From Colwellia sp. 39_35_sub15_T18 (GTDB taxonomy: Bacteria; Pseudomonadota; Gammaproteobacteria; Enterobacterales; Alteromonadaceae): a stretch of DNA of 44,990 nt. The stretch is from positions 1-44,990 of the forward strand of contig MAAE01000035.1 of the NCBI GenBank assembly GCA_002162675.1, written 5' to 3'. Below the pieces are notes generated by a model that worked only from the letters and a program-made list of their open reading frames with translations, was not told the DNA's origin and searched no databases. Both the position numbers and the translations under genes were made by a program. This document shows positions 25,513 to 36,213 of the stretch, in pieces. How positions within the stretch are numbered: the stretch's first letter is position 1; each line of letters opens with the position of its first letter.

Positions 25513-25667
25513 GGCACTACATAATAAAAATTTCCGCTTGCTTACGCTTTTTTAAAGTTCGTCTTTAACCTGTATAAGTACAGTCATTATTTTTCTTTTA
25601 CCGTTACTTATTTAAAAGTTAGATAGTCATAGCAAGTAGATAAGTTCATTTTTTCTTGGAGTTTTGG

Positions 25668-27035
25668 TTGGAACATTCACTTTGGCAACGATGCCTTTCT
25701 GCACTGCAAGAAGAATTGCCAGCACAGCAATTTAGTATGTGGATCCGCCCATTACAATGTGTTGTTAACGATAATATAATGACGCTGTACGCGCCTAATC
25801 GTTTCGTTTTAGATTGGGTGCGCGACAAATACGTAAATAGAATTAATGAACTGATAGCATTAAATGATGATGCAAACTCATATTTACTTAAGTTTGATGT
25901 TGGTAGTAAACCACTAAACCCTGTGCGTTCTTCGCAATCATCTAGCCCATTAAAACCGGGTGGTATGAATAACTCAAAATCAGCTGCGGTTGTTGAGTCG
26001 AAAACTAATTTACCTCAAAAAGCCAATGTTAGAGTTAAATATACTTTCGATAATTTTGTTGAGGGTAAATCTAACCAATTAGCGCGCGCGGCTGCTTCGC
26101 AAGTTGCTGATAATCCCGGTGCTGCTTATAATCCACTGTTTATTTATGGTGGCACTGGTTTGGGTAAAACCCATTTGCTGCATGCAGTTGGTAATGGCAT
26201 ATTGCAAAATAACCCTAATGCAAAAATAGCTTACATGCATTCTGAGCGTTTTGTTCAAGATATGGTTAAAGCATTACAAAATAATGCCATGGAAAAGTTT
26301 AAGCAATATTATCGCAGCGTTGATGCCTTGCTGATAGATGACATTCAATTTTTTGCAGGTAAAGATCGAACTCAAGAAGAGTTTTTCCATACTTTTAATG
26401 CTTTGCTTGAAGGCAATCAGCAAATAATTTTAACCAGTGATCGTTATCCTAAAGAAGTTGCGGTTGAAGATAGATTAAAATCGCGCTTTGGTTGGGGATT
26501 AACCATAGCCATTGAACCACCAGAGCTTGAAACACGTGTTGCTATATTAAAACGCAAGGCGCAAGAAAGTCATATCAATCTTGCTGACGAAGTTGCCTTT
26601 TTTATTGCTAAACGCTTACGCTCTAATGTTCGTGAACTTGAAGGGGCGCTTAATCGCGTTATTGCTAATGCCAACTTCACTGGACGTGCTATTACCATTG
26701 ATTTCGTTCGTGAAGCTCTGAGAGACTTATTAGCACTGCAAGATAAATTAGTTACCATTGATAATATTCAGCGTACAGTGGCAGAATATTACAAAATTAA
26801 GATTGCTGACTTACTTTCTAAGCGAAGAAATAGATCTGTCGCTAGACCTAGGCAATTAGCAATGGCATTATCTAAAGAGTTAACTAATCATAGCTTGCCT
26901 GAAATAGGGGATGCTTTTGGCGGAAGAGACCACACAACGGTACTTCATGCTTGCCGTAAAGTGAAGTCTTTACGTGAGGAACTCCATGATATTAAAGAAG
27001 ATTATTCTAATTTAATCAGAACTCTTTCGTCGTAA
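25668..27035 (+). CDS. dnaA: chromosomal replication initiator DnaA
   Basis: A DnaA protein of about 455 residues. Domain I starts [28 protein letters not shown] short variable domain II (about 80-120) follows. Domain III has Walker [17 protein letters not shown] and sensor motifs. Domain IV ends with the DNA-binding signature [15 protein letters not shown]. No ATG or GTG lies near the start. The frame opens at TTG 25656, but TTG 25668 has a TTGGAG ribosome site 6 bases upstream and gives the usual N-terminus, so I prefer it. It heads dnaA-dnaN-recF-gyrB. Confidence 0.97.
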   Translation: MEHSLWQRCLSALQEELPAQQFSMWIRPLQCVVNDNIMTLYAPNRFVLDWVRDKYVNRINELIALNDDANSYLLKFDVGSKPLNPVRSSQSSSPLKPGGMNNSKSAAVVESKTNLPQKANVRVKYTFDNFVEGKSNQLARAAASQVADNPGAAYNPLFIYGGTGLGKTHLLHAVGNGILQNNPNAKIAYMHSERFVQDMVKALQNNAMEKFKQYYRSVDALLIDDIQFFAGKDRTQEEFFHTFNALLEGNQQIILTSDRYPKEVAVEDRLKSRFGWGLTIAIEPPELETRVAILKRKAQESHINLADEVAFFIAKRLRSNVRELEGALNRVIANANFTGRAITIDFVREALRDLLALQDKLVTIDNIQRTVAEYYKIKIADLLSKRRNRSVARPRQLAMALSKELTNHSLPEIGDAFGGRDHTTVLHACRKVKSLREELHDIKEDYSNLIRTLSS

Positions 27036-27080
27036 TAATAAAATAGAGTGGTATCGGATACTCTCTAATGATAATAAATA

Positions 27081-27089
27081 TGTGCATAA
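27081..27089 (-). promoter_or_regulatory. DnaA box in the dnaA-dnaN spacer
   Basis: TGTGCATAA is the reverse complement of TTATGCACA, a perfect TTATNCACA match, 12 bases before the dnaN start codon. It may let DnaA tune dnaN, or be chance. Confidence 0.45.
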
Positions 27090-27101
27090 GCAGGAAATAA
27101 A

Positions 27102-28205
27102 ATGAAGTTTTCACTAAATAGAGAATTATTACTTAAACCTTTATTGTTAGTTTCAGGTGCTGTAGAGCGAAAAAGTACGCTACCTATATTGGGTAATATT
27201 CTTTTTGATGTTAGTGAGCAGTCGCTTACTTTGACCGCAACTGATTTAGAATTGGAAATGGTTGCTTATGCAGAAATAGATAATCAAGGCGAAGACGGTA
27301 AGATAACAATACCAGCTCGAAAACTGCTTGATATATGTAAAAGTTTACCAGAAAACTCTACTATTACTTTTAGCGCAGAACAAGATACCGTTAAATTAAG
27401 CTCAGGCAGAAGTCGTTACTCGCTTTCAACATTAGCGGCTACTGACTTTCCAAATATTGAAGAGTGGAAAGGTGATGTAGAATTTAAGCTACTGAAGTCT
27501 GAATTACTTCGCTTGATAGAAAGTACACACTTTTCTATGGCAAACCAAGACGTACGCTATTATTTAAATGGTATGTCAATTGAGAGTGAAGGTAATGAAA
27601 TTAGATCGGTTGCAACAGATGGCCATCGATTAGCTATATGTAAAATATCTAATGATTCTTTAGCACTACCAGCAAGACAAGTTATTGTACCGCGCAAGGG
27701 TATTTTAGAAATTATTCGTTTACTTGCCCCTGTCGATGAAGAAATTCAAGTTTATCTTGGCTCTAATCATATTCGTATTATAGATTCTGAGTTTTCATTT
27801 ACCAGTAAATTAGTTGATGGCCGCTTTCCTGATTATCGCCGTGTGTTACCACGCAATGGTGATAAGATTTTTGTTACCAACAAAGAGCAGTTGCGTCAGG
27901 TACTTTCTCGGGCATCTATTTTGTCGAATGAAAAATTTAAAGGTGTACGGTTAAACTTTTTAAATTCGCTGTTAAAAATTACCGCTAATAACCCAGAGCA
28001 AGAGCAAGCCGAAGAAGAACTAGAAATTGATTTTCCTTATGAAGAGCTAGAGATTGGTTTTAACGTGAGTTATGTTCTTGATGTATTAAATGCCATTAAA
28101 GATGAGCAAGTAAAGTTTACCTTGGCAGATGCAAACTCTAGCGTTGTTATTGAAGGGGCTGATTCTGGCGAAGCGCTTTATGTTGTTATGCCTATGCGTC
28201 TCTAA
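27102..28205 (+). CDS. dnaN: DNA polymerase III beta sliding clamp
   Basis: A 367-residue beta clamp with three similar domains that dimerises around DNA and tethers polymerase III. N-terminal MKFSLNRELLLKPLLLVSGAVERKSTLPILGNIL and C-terminal YVVMPMRL are conserved (the latter lies in the protein-binding cleft). The ATG follows a CAGGAAATAAA ribosome site. Length is normal. It is in the dnaA operon. Confidence 0.98.
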   Translation: MKFSLNRELLLKPLLLVSGAVERKSTLPILGNILFDVSEQSLTLTATDLELEMVAYAEIDNQGEDGKITIPARKLLDICKSLPENSTITFSAEQDTVKLSSGRSRYSLSTLAATDFPNIEEWKGDVEFKLLKSELLRLIESTHFSMANQDVRYYLNGMSIESEGNEIRSVATDGHRLAICKISNDSLALPARQVIVPRKGILEIIRLLAPVDEEIQVYLGSNHIRIIDSEFSFTSKLVDGRFPDYRRVLPRNGDKIFVTNKEQLRQVLSRASILSNEKFKGVRLNFLNSLLKITANNPEQEQAEEELEIDFPYEELEIGFNVSYVLDVLNAIKDEQVKFTLADANSSVVIEGADSGEALYVVMPMRL

Positions 28206-28253
28206 TAGTATTGTTTGTCATACAGTACGTATGGCATTGGATTTTGAATTTTA

Positions 28254-29372
28254 ATGACTGTTGCTCGACTGACTACCCAACATTTTAGAAACTTGAGCTC
28301 AACGGCGATAGACTTTCACCCAAAGCTTAATTTTTTTGTTGGTGATAATGGCAGTGGTAAAAGTAGTTTACTTGAAGCGCTGTTTTATTTAGGGCATGGA
28401 AAATCTTTTAGAACCAGTAAAACAGACAGCTTAGTTTGTTATGAAAAAAATACGTTTGTTGTTAGTGTCAAAAATGGTCAGGGTAGTCAATTAGGTTTAA
28501 GCCGAGATATAAATTCTGGCTTAACGAGTATTAAAATTGATGGTGAGCGCTACGCGCGTTTATCAGAATTGGCAAAAAATATTGCTATTCAGATTGTAAC
28601 ACCAGAGAGTTTTAAGCTTTTTTTTGGCGGGCCTAAAGAGCGAAGACGCTTCACTGATCTAGGTATGTTTCACGTGAAACATAATTTTTCAAGTCAGTGG
28701 CGAAATTTTGCTAGAGTATTGAAACAACGAAATGCGTGCATTAGAAGTAATGTCGATGATACGACGCTAACTTACTGGACGGAACAGTTTTGTCAGCACT
28801 CGTTAGTCGTAGCAGAAGAGCGAAGAGTTTATATTGAAGATTTGATTGTTGAATTAAAAGTTTGGCTAGCAATATTATTACCTGCAATCAGTGAAAACGT
28901 AACTGTTCAATATTTACAAGGCTGGCCGCAAAAAAAAGCATTAGCAGATGTTTTGAATACAAATAAAGAGCGCGAGACAAGTTTTGGTTATAGTCTTTAT
29001 GGCGCTCATAAATTTGATGTAAAGTTTTTATTAAAGAAGCAAGCTATAGAAACCCAGTTGTCGAGAGGGCAACAAAAGTTGTTTTTACTGGCATTAACTT
29101 TTGCGCAAGCTAAATTAATTGCAAGAGTTAATCGAGTAAAACCAATTTTATTGATTGATGATATTGGTGCCGAGTTAGATACTACCTCCCGTACCGTTTT
29201 ATCATCCGCAATTGATTTTTTAAATTGCCAAGTCATTATAACGGCGATAGAACATAATGTGTTACACCCCTTTGTTGAGCACACTTGTGCAAATGAATAT
29301 AAGGTGTTTCACGTGAAACATGGTGAGATAATACCAACAACGCTATACCCAGACGCAATGAAAAGTGAATAG
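28254..29372 (+). CDS. recF: DNA replication and repair protein RecF
   Basis: A 372-residue SMC-like ATPase that helps RecOR load RecA at gaps. Walker A GDNGSGKS is at 30-37. The ABC signature LSRGQQKLFLLALT is at about 265-278, and ILLIDDIGAELD is Walker B. The pentapeptide FHVKH occurs twice (139-143 and 352-356); both codon stretches are exact parS palindromes. The gene lies 48 bases after dnaN and 9 before gyrB. Confidence 0.97.
   Translation: MTVARLTTQHFRNLSSTAIDFHPKLNFFVGDNGSGKSSLLEALFYLGHGKSFRTSKTDSLVCYEKNTFVVSVKNGQGSQLGLSRDINSGLTSIKIDGERYARLSELAKNIAIQIVTPESFKLFFGGPKERRRFTDLGMFHVKHNFSSQWRNFARVLKQRNACIRSNVDDTTLTYWTEQFCQHSLVVAEERRVYIEDLIVELKVWLAILLPAISENVTVQYLQGWPQKKALADVLNTNKERETSFGYSLYGAHKFDVKFLLKKQAIETQLSRGQQKLFLLALTFAQAKLIARVNRVKPILLIDDIGAELDTTSRTVLSSAIDFLNCQVIITAIEHNVLHPFVEHTCANEYKVFHVKHGEIIPTTLYPDAMKSE
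28666..28681. other. parS: parS site 1 (inside recF)
   Basis: TGTTTCACGTGAAACA is a perfect 16-base palindrome and matches the broadly conserved bacterial parS consensus, to which ParB binds. It lies in recF and encodes (M)FHVKH. ParA and ParB are encoded at 4694-6447. Confidence 0.9.
29305..29320. other. parS: parS site 2 (inside recF)
   Basis: A second copy of TGTTTCACGTGAAACA, identical over all 16 bases to site 1 and 639 bases away, near the 3' end of recF. It encodes (V)FHVKH. Confidence 0.9.
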
Positions 29373-31826
<2,454 letters not shown>

Positions 31827-31865
31827 GCGCTGAGTGGAATATACTTCCGCTTACTATATTATTAT

Positions 31866-31895
31866 ATGCTCGGTCATCAATACCGAGCATTTTTA
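31866..31895 (+). terminator. rho-independent terminator after gyrB
   Basis: ATGCTCGGT (31866-31874) and ACCGAGCAT (31882-31890) form a perfect 9-bp stem with a 7-base loop, followed by TTTTTAC. It ends the dnaA-dnaN-recF-gyrB unit. Confidence 0.9.
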
Positions 31896-31958
31896 CATCA
31901 AAAACAGTGTGTTATTAAATCATGTTAACACTATAAACAAAAAGTGAATCGTAAACCC

Positions 31959-32885
31959 ATGACTAGTTTCAATTGTAAAACCTTTCAAGGCCTAATCTTG
32001 CAACTGCAAGATTACTGGTCACGCCAAGGCTGTGTCATTGTTCAGCCCTTAGATCTTGAAGTAGGGGCAGGTACATTCCACCCAATGACTTTTTTACGCT
32101 CCATTGGCCCAGAGCCAATTAGTAGCGCTTATGTGCAGCCATGTCGACGACCTACCGATGGTCGTTATGGTGAAAACCCCAATCGTTTGCAACATTACTA
32201 TCAATTTCAAGTCATGTTAAAACCATCACCTAAAAACATACAGGAATTATATCTTAACTCTTTGATAGAATTAGGCATTGATCCGTTAGTGCATGATATT
32301 CGTTTTGTTGAAGACAACTGGGAATCACCAACATTAGGTGCTTGGGGTTTAGGTTGGGAAATTTGGCTTAATGGCATGGAAATTACTCAATTCACTTATT
32401 TTCAACAAGTGGGCGGCTTAGAGTGTACTCCTGTAACAGGCGAAATTACTTACGGCTTAGAACGCCTAGCCATGTATATTCAAAATGTTGATAGCATTTA
32501 TGATCTTGTTTGGGCTGATGGTCCGATGGGAACAGTATATTACGGTGATGTTTTTCATCAAAATGAAGTTGAGCAATCAACTTACAATTTTGAACATGCA
32601 GATGTTGATGCTTTATTTAAGCAATTTGATCAGTGCGAAAAAGACAGCCAAAAACTTATTGAAGCAAATTTACCCTTACCAGCTTATGAGCAAGTAATGA
32701 AAGCATCACATGCATTTAACTTACTTGATGCCCGTCATGCTATTTCAGTTACAGAGCGCCAACGCTATATTTTACGTGTGCGCACTTTATCTAAAGCCTG
32801 TGCACAAGCCTACTATACAAAACGAGAAGAGTTAGGCTTTCCGTTATGTAAGAATCAAGAATCAGCAACAAAAGGAGAAAAATAA
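31959..32885 (+). CDS. glyQ: glycyl-tRNA synthetase alpha subunit
   Basis: The catalytic subunit of the heterotetrameric GlyRS, about 308 residues. [39 protein letters not shown], split by class II motifs, is nearly identical to E. coli Gly[25 protein letters not shown] is represented with [14 protein letters not shown]. The open frame starts at GTG 31944; the ATG at 31959 matches the family start better. The stop and the glyS ATG overlap by one base (TAATG). Confidence 0.97.
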   Translation: MTSFNCKTFQGLILQLQDYWSRQGCVIVQPLDLEVGAGTFHPMTFLRSIGPEPISSAYVQPCRRPTDGRYGENPNRLQHYYQFQVMLKPSPKNIQELYLNSLIELGIDPLVHDIRFVEDNWESPTLGAWGLGWEIWLNGMEITQFTYFQQVGGLECTPVTGEITYGLERLAMYIQNVDSIYDLVWADGPMGTVYYGDVFHQNEVEQSTYNFEHADVDALFKQFDQCEKDSQKLIEANLPLPAYEQVMKASHAFNLLDARHAISVTERQRYILRVRTLSKACAQAYYTKREELGFPLCKNQESATKGEK

Positions 32886-34963
32886 TGACGACTGAAACTC
32901 TCCTTATTGAACTAGGCACAGAAGAATTACCTCCCAAATCGCTAAAAACCTTAGCTACAGCATTTTATGATGGTATTAAAAGCCAGCTCGATAGCCATGA
33001 TTTAAGTTATGCAGATATTAAATGGTTTGCCTCACCGCGTCGTTTAGCCGTGCAAGTATTGGCATTAACAGACAAGCAAGCTGATAAAGTGGTAGAAAAA
33101 CGCGGCCCAGCGGTTAATGTTGCTTTTGATGAGCAAGGCCAGCCAAGCAAAGCCGCTATGGGCTGGGCAAGATCAAATGGTATAACTGTCGAGCAAGCTG
33201 AGCGTTTAATCACGCCAAAAGGTGAATGGCTTCTACATAAAGCAACGGTTGCGGGTAAAACGATTAGTGAGCTAGTACCTGATATGGTTACTTCGGCACT
33301 GAATAAACTACCCATTGCTAAACCTATGCGTTGGGGCGCTGAACGTATTCAATTTATTCGTCCCGTGCATACCTTAACCATGCTATATGGTGAGCAAATT
33401 ATTGCTGGTTCGGCTTTAGGCGTGAGCTCAAGTAATCAAGTGCAAGGTCATCGATTCCATCATCAAGGCTTAGTTACCCTTAATCATGCAAATGATTATC
33501 AAGCGGCACTAGAGAAAGCTTTTGTTAAAGTAGATTACCAAGCTCGACAAGAAGAAATAGTTGCCCAAATAAAAACCGCCGCAGAAAGTATTTCAGCGGT
33601 AGCGTTAATCGATGAAGATTTGCTTGAAGAAGTGACGTCGTTAGTTGAATGGCCGGTGACCTTAGTCGGTACTTTTGATAAAGACTTTCTTAACGTGCCA
33701 GCAGAGCCGTTGATTTACTCAATGAAAGATCATCAAAAATATTTCCCGGTAACAAATAGTGAAGGTGAGTTAGTCAATAAATTTATTTTTGTGGCGAATA
33801 TAGAGTCTAAAGATCCTAGCCAAGTTGTTTTTGGTAATGAAAAAGTTATTCGTCCACGATTAGCCGATGCTGAGTTTTTCTTTAAAACAGATAAAAAGCA
33901 GACCTTAGAATCAAGACTAGCGACATTAGAGTCAGTATTGTTTCAAAAGCAATTAGGGACATTAAAAGCAAAATCAGAACGCATTGCGGCCTTGAGTAAA
34001 GTCATTGCTGAACAACTAGGCGAAAATGCCCAACAAGCTTATCGTGCTGGATTATTAAGTAAAACTGACTTGTTGTCTGATATGGTGCAAGAATTTCCAC
34101 AGGTGCAAGGCACTATGGGTAAATATTACGCCATCAACGACGGTGAAGATGATGCAATCGCTCAAGCCTTAGAAGATCAATACCGACCTAGGTATGCGGG
34201 TGATCGTTTGCCTGAAGCTAATATTGGTTGCGCCGTTGCCATTAGTGATAAAATTGACACCTTAGTGGGTATTTTTGGCATTAATCAGCCCCCTAAAGGT
34301 GATAAAGATCCATTTGCGCTACGAAGAGCGGCTATTGGTGTTATACGTATCATTATTGAAAAACAGCTTGATTTAGATCTTGCCGAGCTTATTAATGAAA
34401 GCATTAACTTGTTTGGCGGAGTCGCTGGCGATAAATTATCAAATGATAGAACCGCCGAGAATGTGCTCGACTTTATTATGGGGCGTTTTCGTGCTTTTTA
34501 CCAAGAGCAGGGCATTGCCGTTGATGTAATTCAAGCGGTACTGGCGAAGAAACCAAGTGCGCCATTAGACTTCGAAAAACGCATTAAAGCCGTCAGCTTT
34601 TTTGGTGAACTACCCGAAGCGGCAACACTGGCAGCAGCGAATAAACGCGTCGCTAATATTTTAGCTAAGTTTGATGGTCAGTTATATGATGCTTTTAAAG
34701 CTGATTTAGCCACAGAGCAAGCTGAACGTGATTTAGCTGATGTTTTTGAAAGTATCAGCTTAAAAGTGGCGCCTTTAGTTGCCGATAAAAATTACCAAGC
34801 AGCACTAACCGAATTAGCACAACTTAAAACGCCTATTGATACTTTCTTTGATGGTGTCATGGTGATGAGTGATGATGAAGCGATAAAAGTGAATCGTTTG
34901 ACCTTATTAAACGAAATTCGCAATAGCTTCCTTGCTATTGCTGATATATCGGTACTGCAATAG
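32885..34963 (+). CDS. glyS: glycyl-tRNA synthetase beta subunit
   Basis: The 692-residue beta subunit, needed for tRNA recognition. The N-terminal TLLIELGTEELPPKSLKTLATAF is the family mark. FASPRRLAVQVLALTDKQ and KRGPAVNVAFDEQGQPSKAAMGWAR follow. An HD-like central region and a C-terminal anticodon-binding (DALR-like) domain are expected. Length is normal. It starts in the glyQ stop codon with an AAAGGAGAAA ribosome site, so it is translationally coupled. Confidence 0.97.
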   Translation: MTTETLLIELGTEELPPKSLKTLATAFYDGIKSQLDSHDLSYADIKWFASPRRLAVQVLALTDKQADKVVEKRGPAVNVAFDEQGQPSKAAMGWARSNGITVEQAERLITPKGEWLLHKATVAGKTISELVPDMVTSALNKLPIAKPMRWGAERIQFIRPVHTLTMLYGEQIIAGSALGVSSSNQVQGHRFHHQGLVTLNHANDYQAALEKAFVKVDYQARQEEIVAQIKTAAESISAVALIDEDLLEEVTSLVEWPVTLVGTFDKDFLNVPAEPLIYSMKDHQKYFPVTNSEGELVNKFIFVANIESKDPSQVVFGNEKVIRPRLADAEFFFKTDKKQTLESRLATLESVLFQKQLGTLKAKSERIAALSKVIAEQLGENAQQAYRAGLLSKTDLLSDMVQEFPQVQGTMGKYYAINDGEDDAIAQALEDQYRPRYAGDRLPEANIGCAVAISDKIDTLVGIFGINQPPKGDKDPFALRRAAIGVIRIIIEKQLDLDLAELINESINLFGGVAGDKLSNDRTAENVLDFIMGRFRAFYQEQGIAVDVIQAVLAKKPSAPLDFEKRIKAVSFFGELPEAATLAAANKRVANILAKFDGQLYDAFKADLATEQAERDLADVFESISLKVAPLVADKNYQAALTELAQLKTPIDTFFDGVMVMSDDEAIKVNRLTLLNEIRNSFLAIADISVLQ

Positions 34964-35000
34964 TGGTAAGCGAGAATGTATTCGAGCTTTAATTGAAAAC

Positions 35001-35027
35001 AAAAAGGCATAGTGATATGCCTTTTTT
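35001..35027 (+). terminator. rho-independent terminator after glyS
   Basis: AAAAAGGCATA (35001-35011) pairs perfectly with TATGCCTTTTT (35016-35026), with a GTGA loop and T-run. The A-tract on the other side makes it usable for the convergent signal peptidase gene too. Confidence 0.9.
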
Positions 35028-35057
35028 GTGGGTGTTTGATACCAATTGAAATGATAA

Positions 35058-35717
35058 TCAAATATCATAAATATCTTTGAAAAAGCGATTCGCCCTTGGT
35101 AGGTAGTAGTTATCGTAATTAAGAGAGAAGGCGATATCAGTCGCTTTACCCTTTATTTCATGACGAGGCACAAAGCCGTAAACTCGTGAATCAGCACTGT
35201 TGCGTCTGTTATCACCTAACACTAAGTAGCTTTTTTCTGGTACTGTAATGGCATTAAAGCTACTGAGTTGCTTGCTCTTGTTTTTATCAATTTTAATGGC
35301 GTGTTTAATATCACCCAAAGTCTCAATGGCAAATATTTGCGGAGCGTTTTGCTGAGAGGGATGATAGCTAACGGCCTTACCATTGATGAATAGTGCTTCA
35401 TTTCTCATTTCAATAACATCACCGGGCAAACCAATAACACGCTTGATCAGCCTATTATCAGCAGCTTTAGATTCAAAGACGACAATTTCACCACGTTGAG
35501 GTTCGCCAGTAACCATAAGTGATAGTTGGCTAAAAGGCAGTTTTAAATCATAGGCCATTTTATTGACTATAATTCGGTCGCCTTCTTTAATGGTTGGTTG
35601 CATAGAGCCTGTGGGTACCGTGTACCAATCAGCAACGGCACTTCTAAATACAGTCATTAATAAAATAAAAACAATAAATTGTTTGTTGTTTTGCCAAGCC
35701 TGTTTGAGAAATCTCAT
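35058..35717 (-). CDS. signal peptidase I (S26 family), short form
   Basis: About 219 residues from the ATG at 35717, which has a GGAGGA ribosome site (the ATG at 35729 overlaps that site). One membrane segment (about 14-30) is followed by the catalytic serine in PTGSMQPT (Ser38) and the catalytic lysine in RLIKRVIGLPGD (about Lys92). The box E motif GDNRRNSADSR is at about 168-178. It is shorter than E. coli LepB and lacks the second membrane segment. lepA and rnc are not adjacent, so it is probably a second signal peptidase I, not the canonical lepB. Confidence 0.88.
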   Translation of the reverse strand: MRFLKQAWQNNKQFIVFILLMTVFRSAVADWYTVPTGSMQPTIKEGDRIIVNKMAYDLKLPFSQLSLMVTGEPQRGEIVVFESKAADNRLIKRVIGLPGDVIEMRNEALFINGKAVSYHPSQQNAPQIFAIETLGDIKHAIKIDKNKSKQLSSFNAITVPEKSYLVLGDNRRNSADSRVYGFVPRHEIKGKATDIAFSLNYDNYYLPRANRFFKDIYDI

Positions 35718-35817
35718 TAAATCCTCCATATATGAAAGGGCAAGAGTATAGAGTCACTGATGGTGGAAAAGTTCCAGCCATATATATCTGCTTACAACTA
35801 CAAATATAACCGGATAA

Positions 35818-36063
35818 TCATTTTTTCTTAATCACATATAAATAAGGTTTTTCAGCTACCTGTTTGGCAATAAGCTCGTGTTCCATAAAGCGACAAAAAC
35901 TTGGAATGTCACGAGTAGTTGAAGGGTCATCGCATTTAATCAATAGCGTTTCGCCACTGGCTATTTTTCGTATATTTAATCGCACCATCATTACTGGTTC
36001 TGGACAACGTAGGCCGATAGCGTCTAAAAAGTGGTCTGTGGTTTGAAAAATAGTGTTGCTCAT
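35818..36063 (-). CDS. tusA: sulfur carrier protein TusA
   Basis: An 81-residue sulfur relay protein that takes persulfide sulfur from IscS and passes it on for mnm5s2U34 synthesis. The signature [21 protein letters not shown] holds the active Cys20 in CPEP. Length is normal. It is divergent from slt across 150 bases. Its product acts on the same wobble uridine as MnmE and MnmG, though the genes are not linked in an operon. Confidence 0.95.
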   Translation of the reverse strand: MSNTIFQTTDHFLDAIGLRCPEPVMMVRLNIRKIASGETLLIKCDDPSTTRDIPSFCRFMEHELIAKQVAEKPYLYVIKKK

Positions 36064-36213
36064 AACTCAAGTGTTTTATTCAGTGTTAAAAAGGGGATAT
36101 CTTGGATAAATGACATTGTACTTTATCTAAAAAATAATTCAGAGTAATTCAAATAATTATTGTCGCTTGGGTATATACTAGATCACAACTAAAAGTTAAA
36201 AATATTAAAATCA

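Noticed and set aside
25105..25667. rpmH-dnaA gap as the main oriC
   Set aside because: Only one perfect DnaA box and no E. coli-like array, while the mnmG-mioC gap has the full set. Kept as a possible secondary or regulatory region.
26530..26545. AACACGTGTT palindrome in dnaA as a third parS
   Set aside because: Differs from the parS consensus in several conserved outer positions.
29006..29284. Minus-strand open frame over recF
   Set aside because: Shadow of the conserved RecF C-terminal region.
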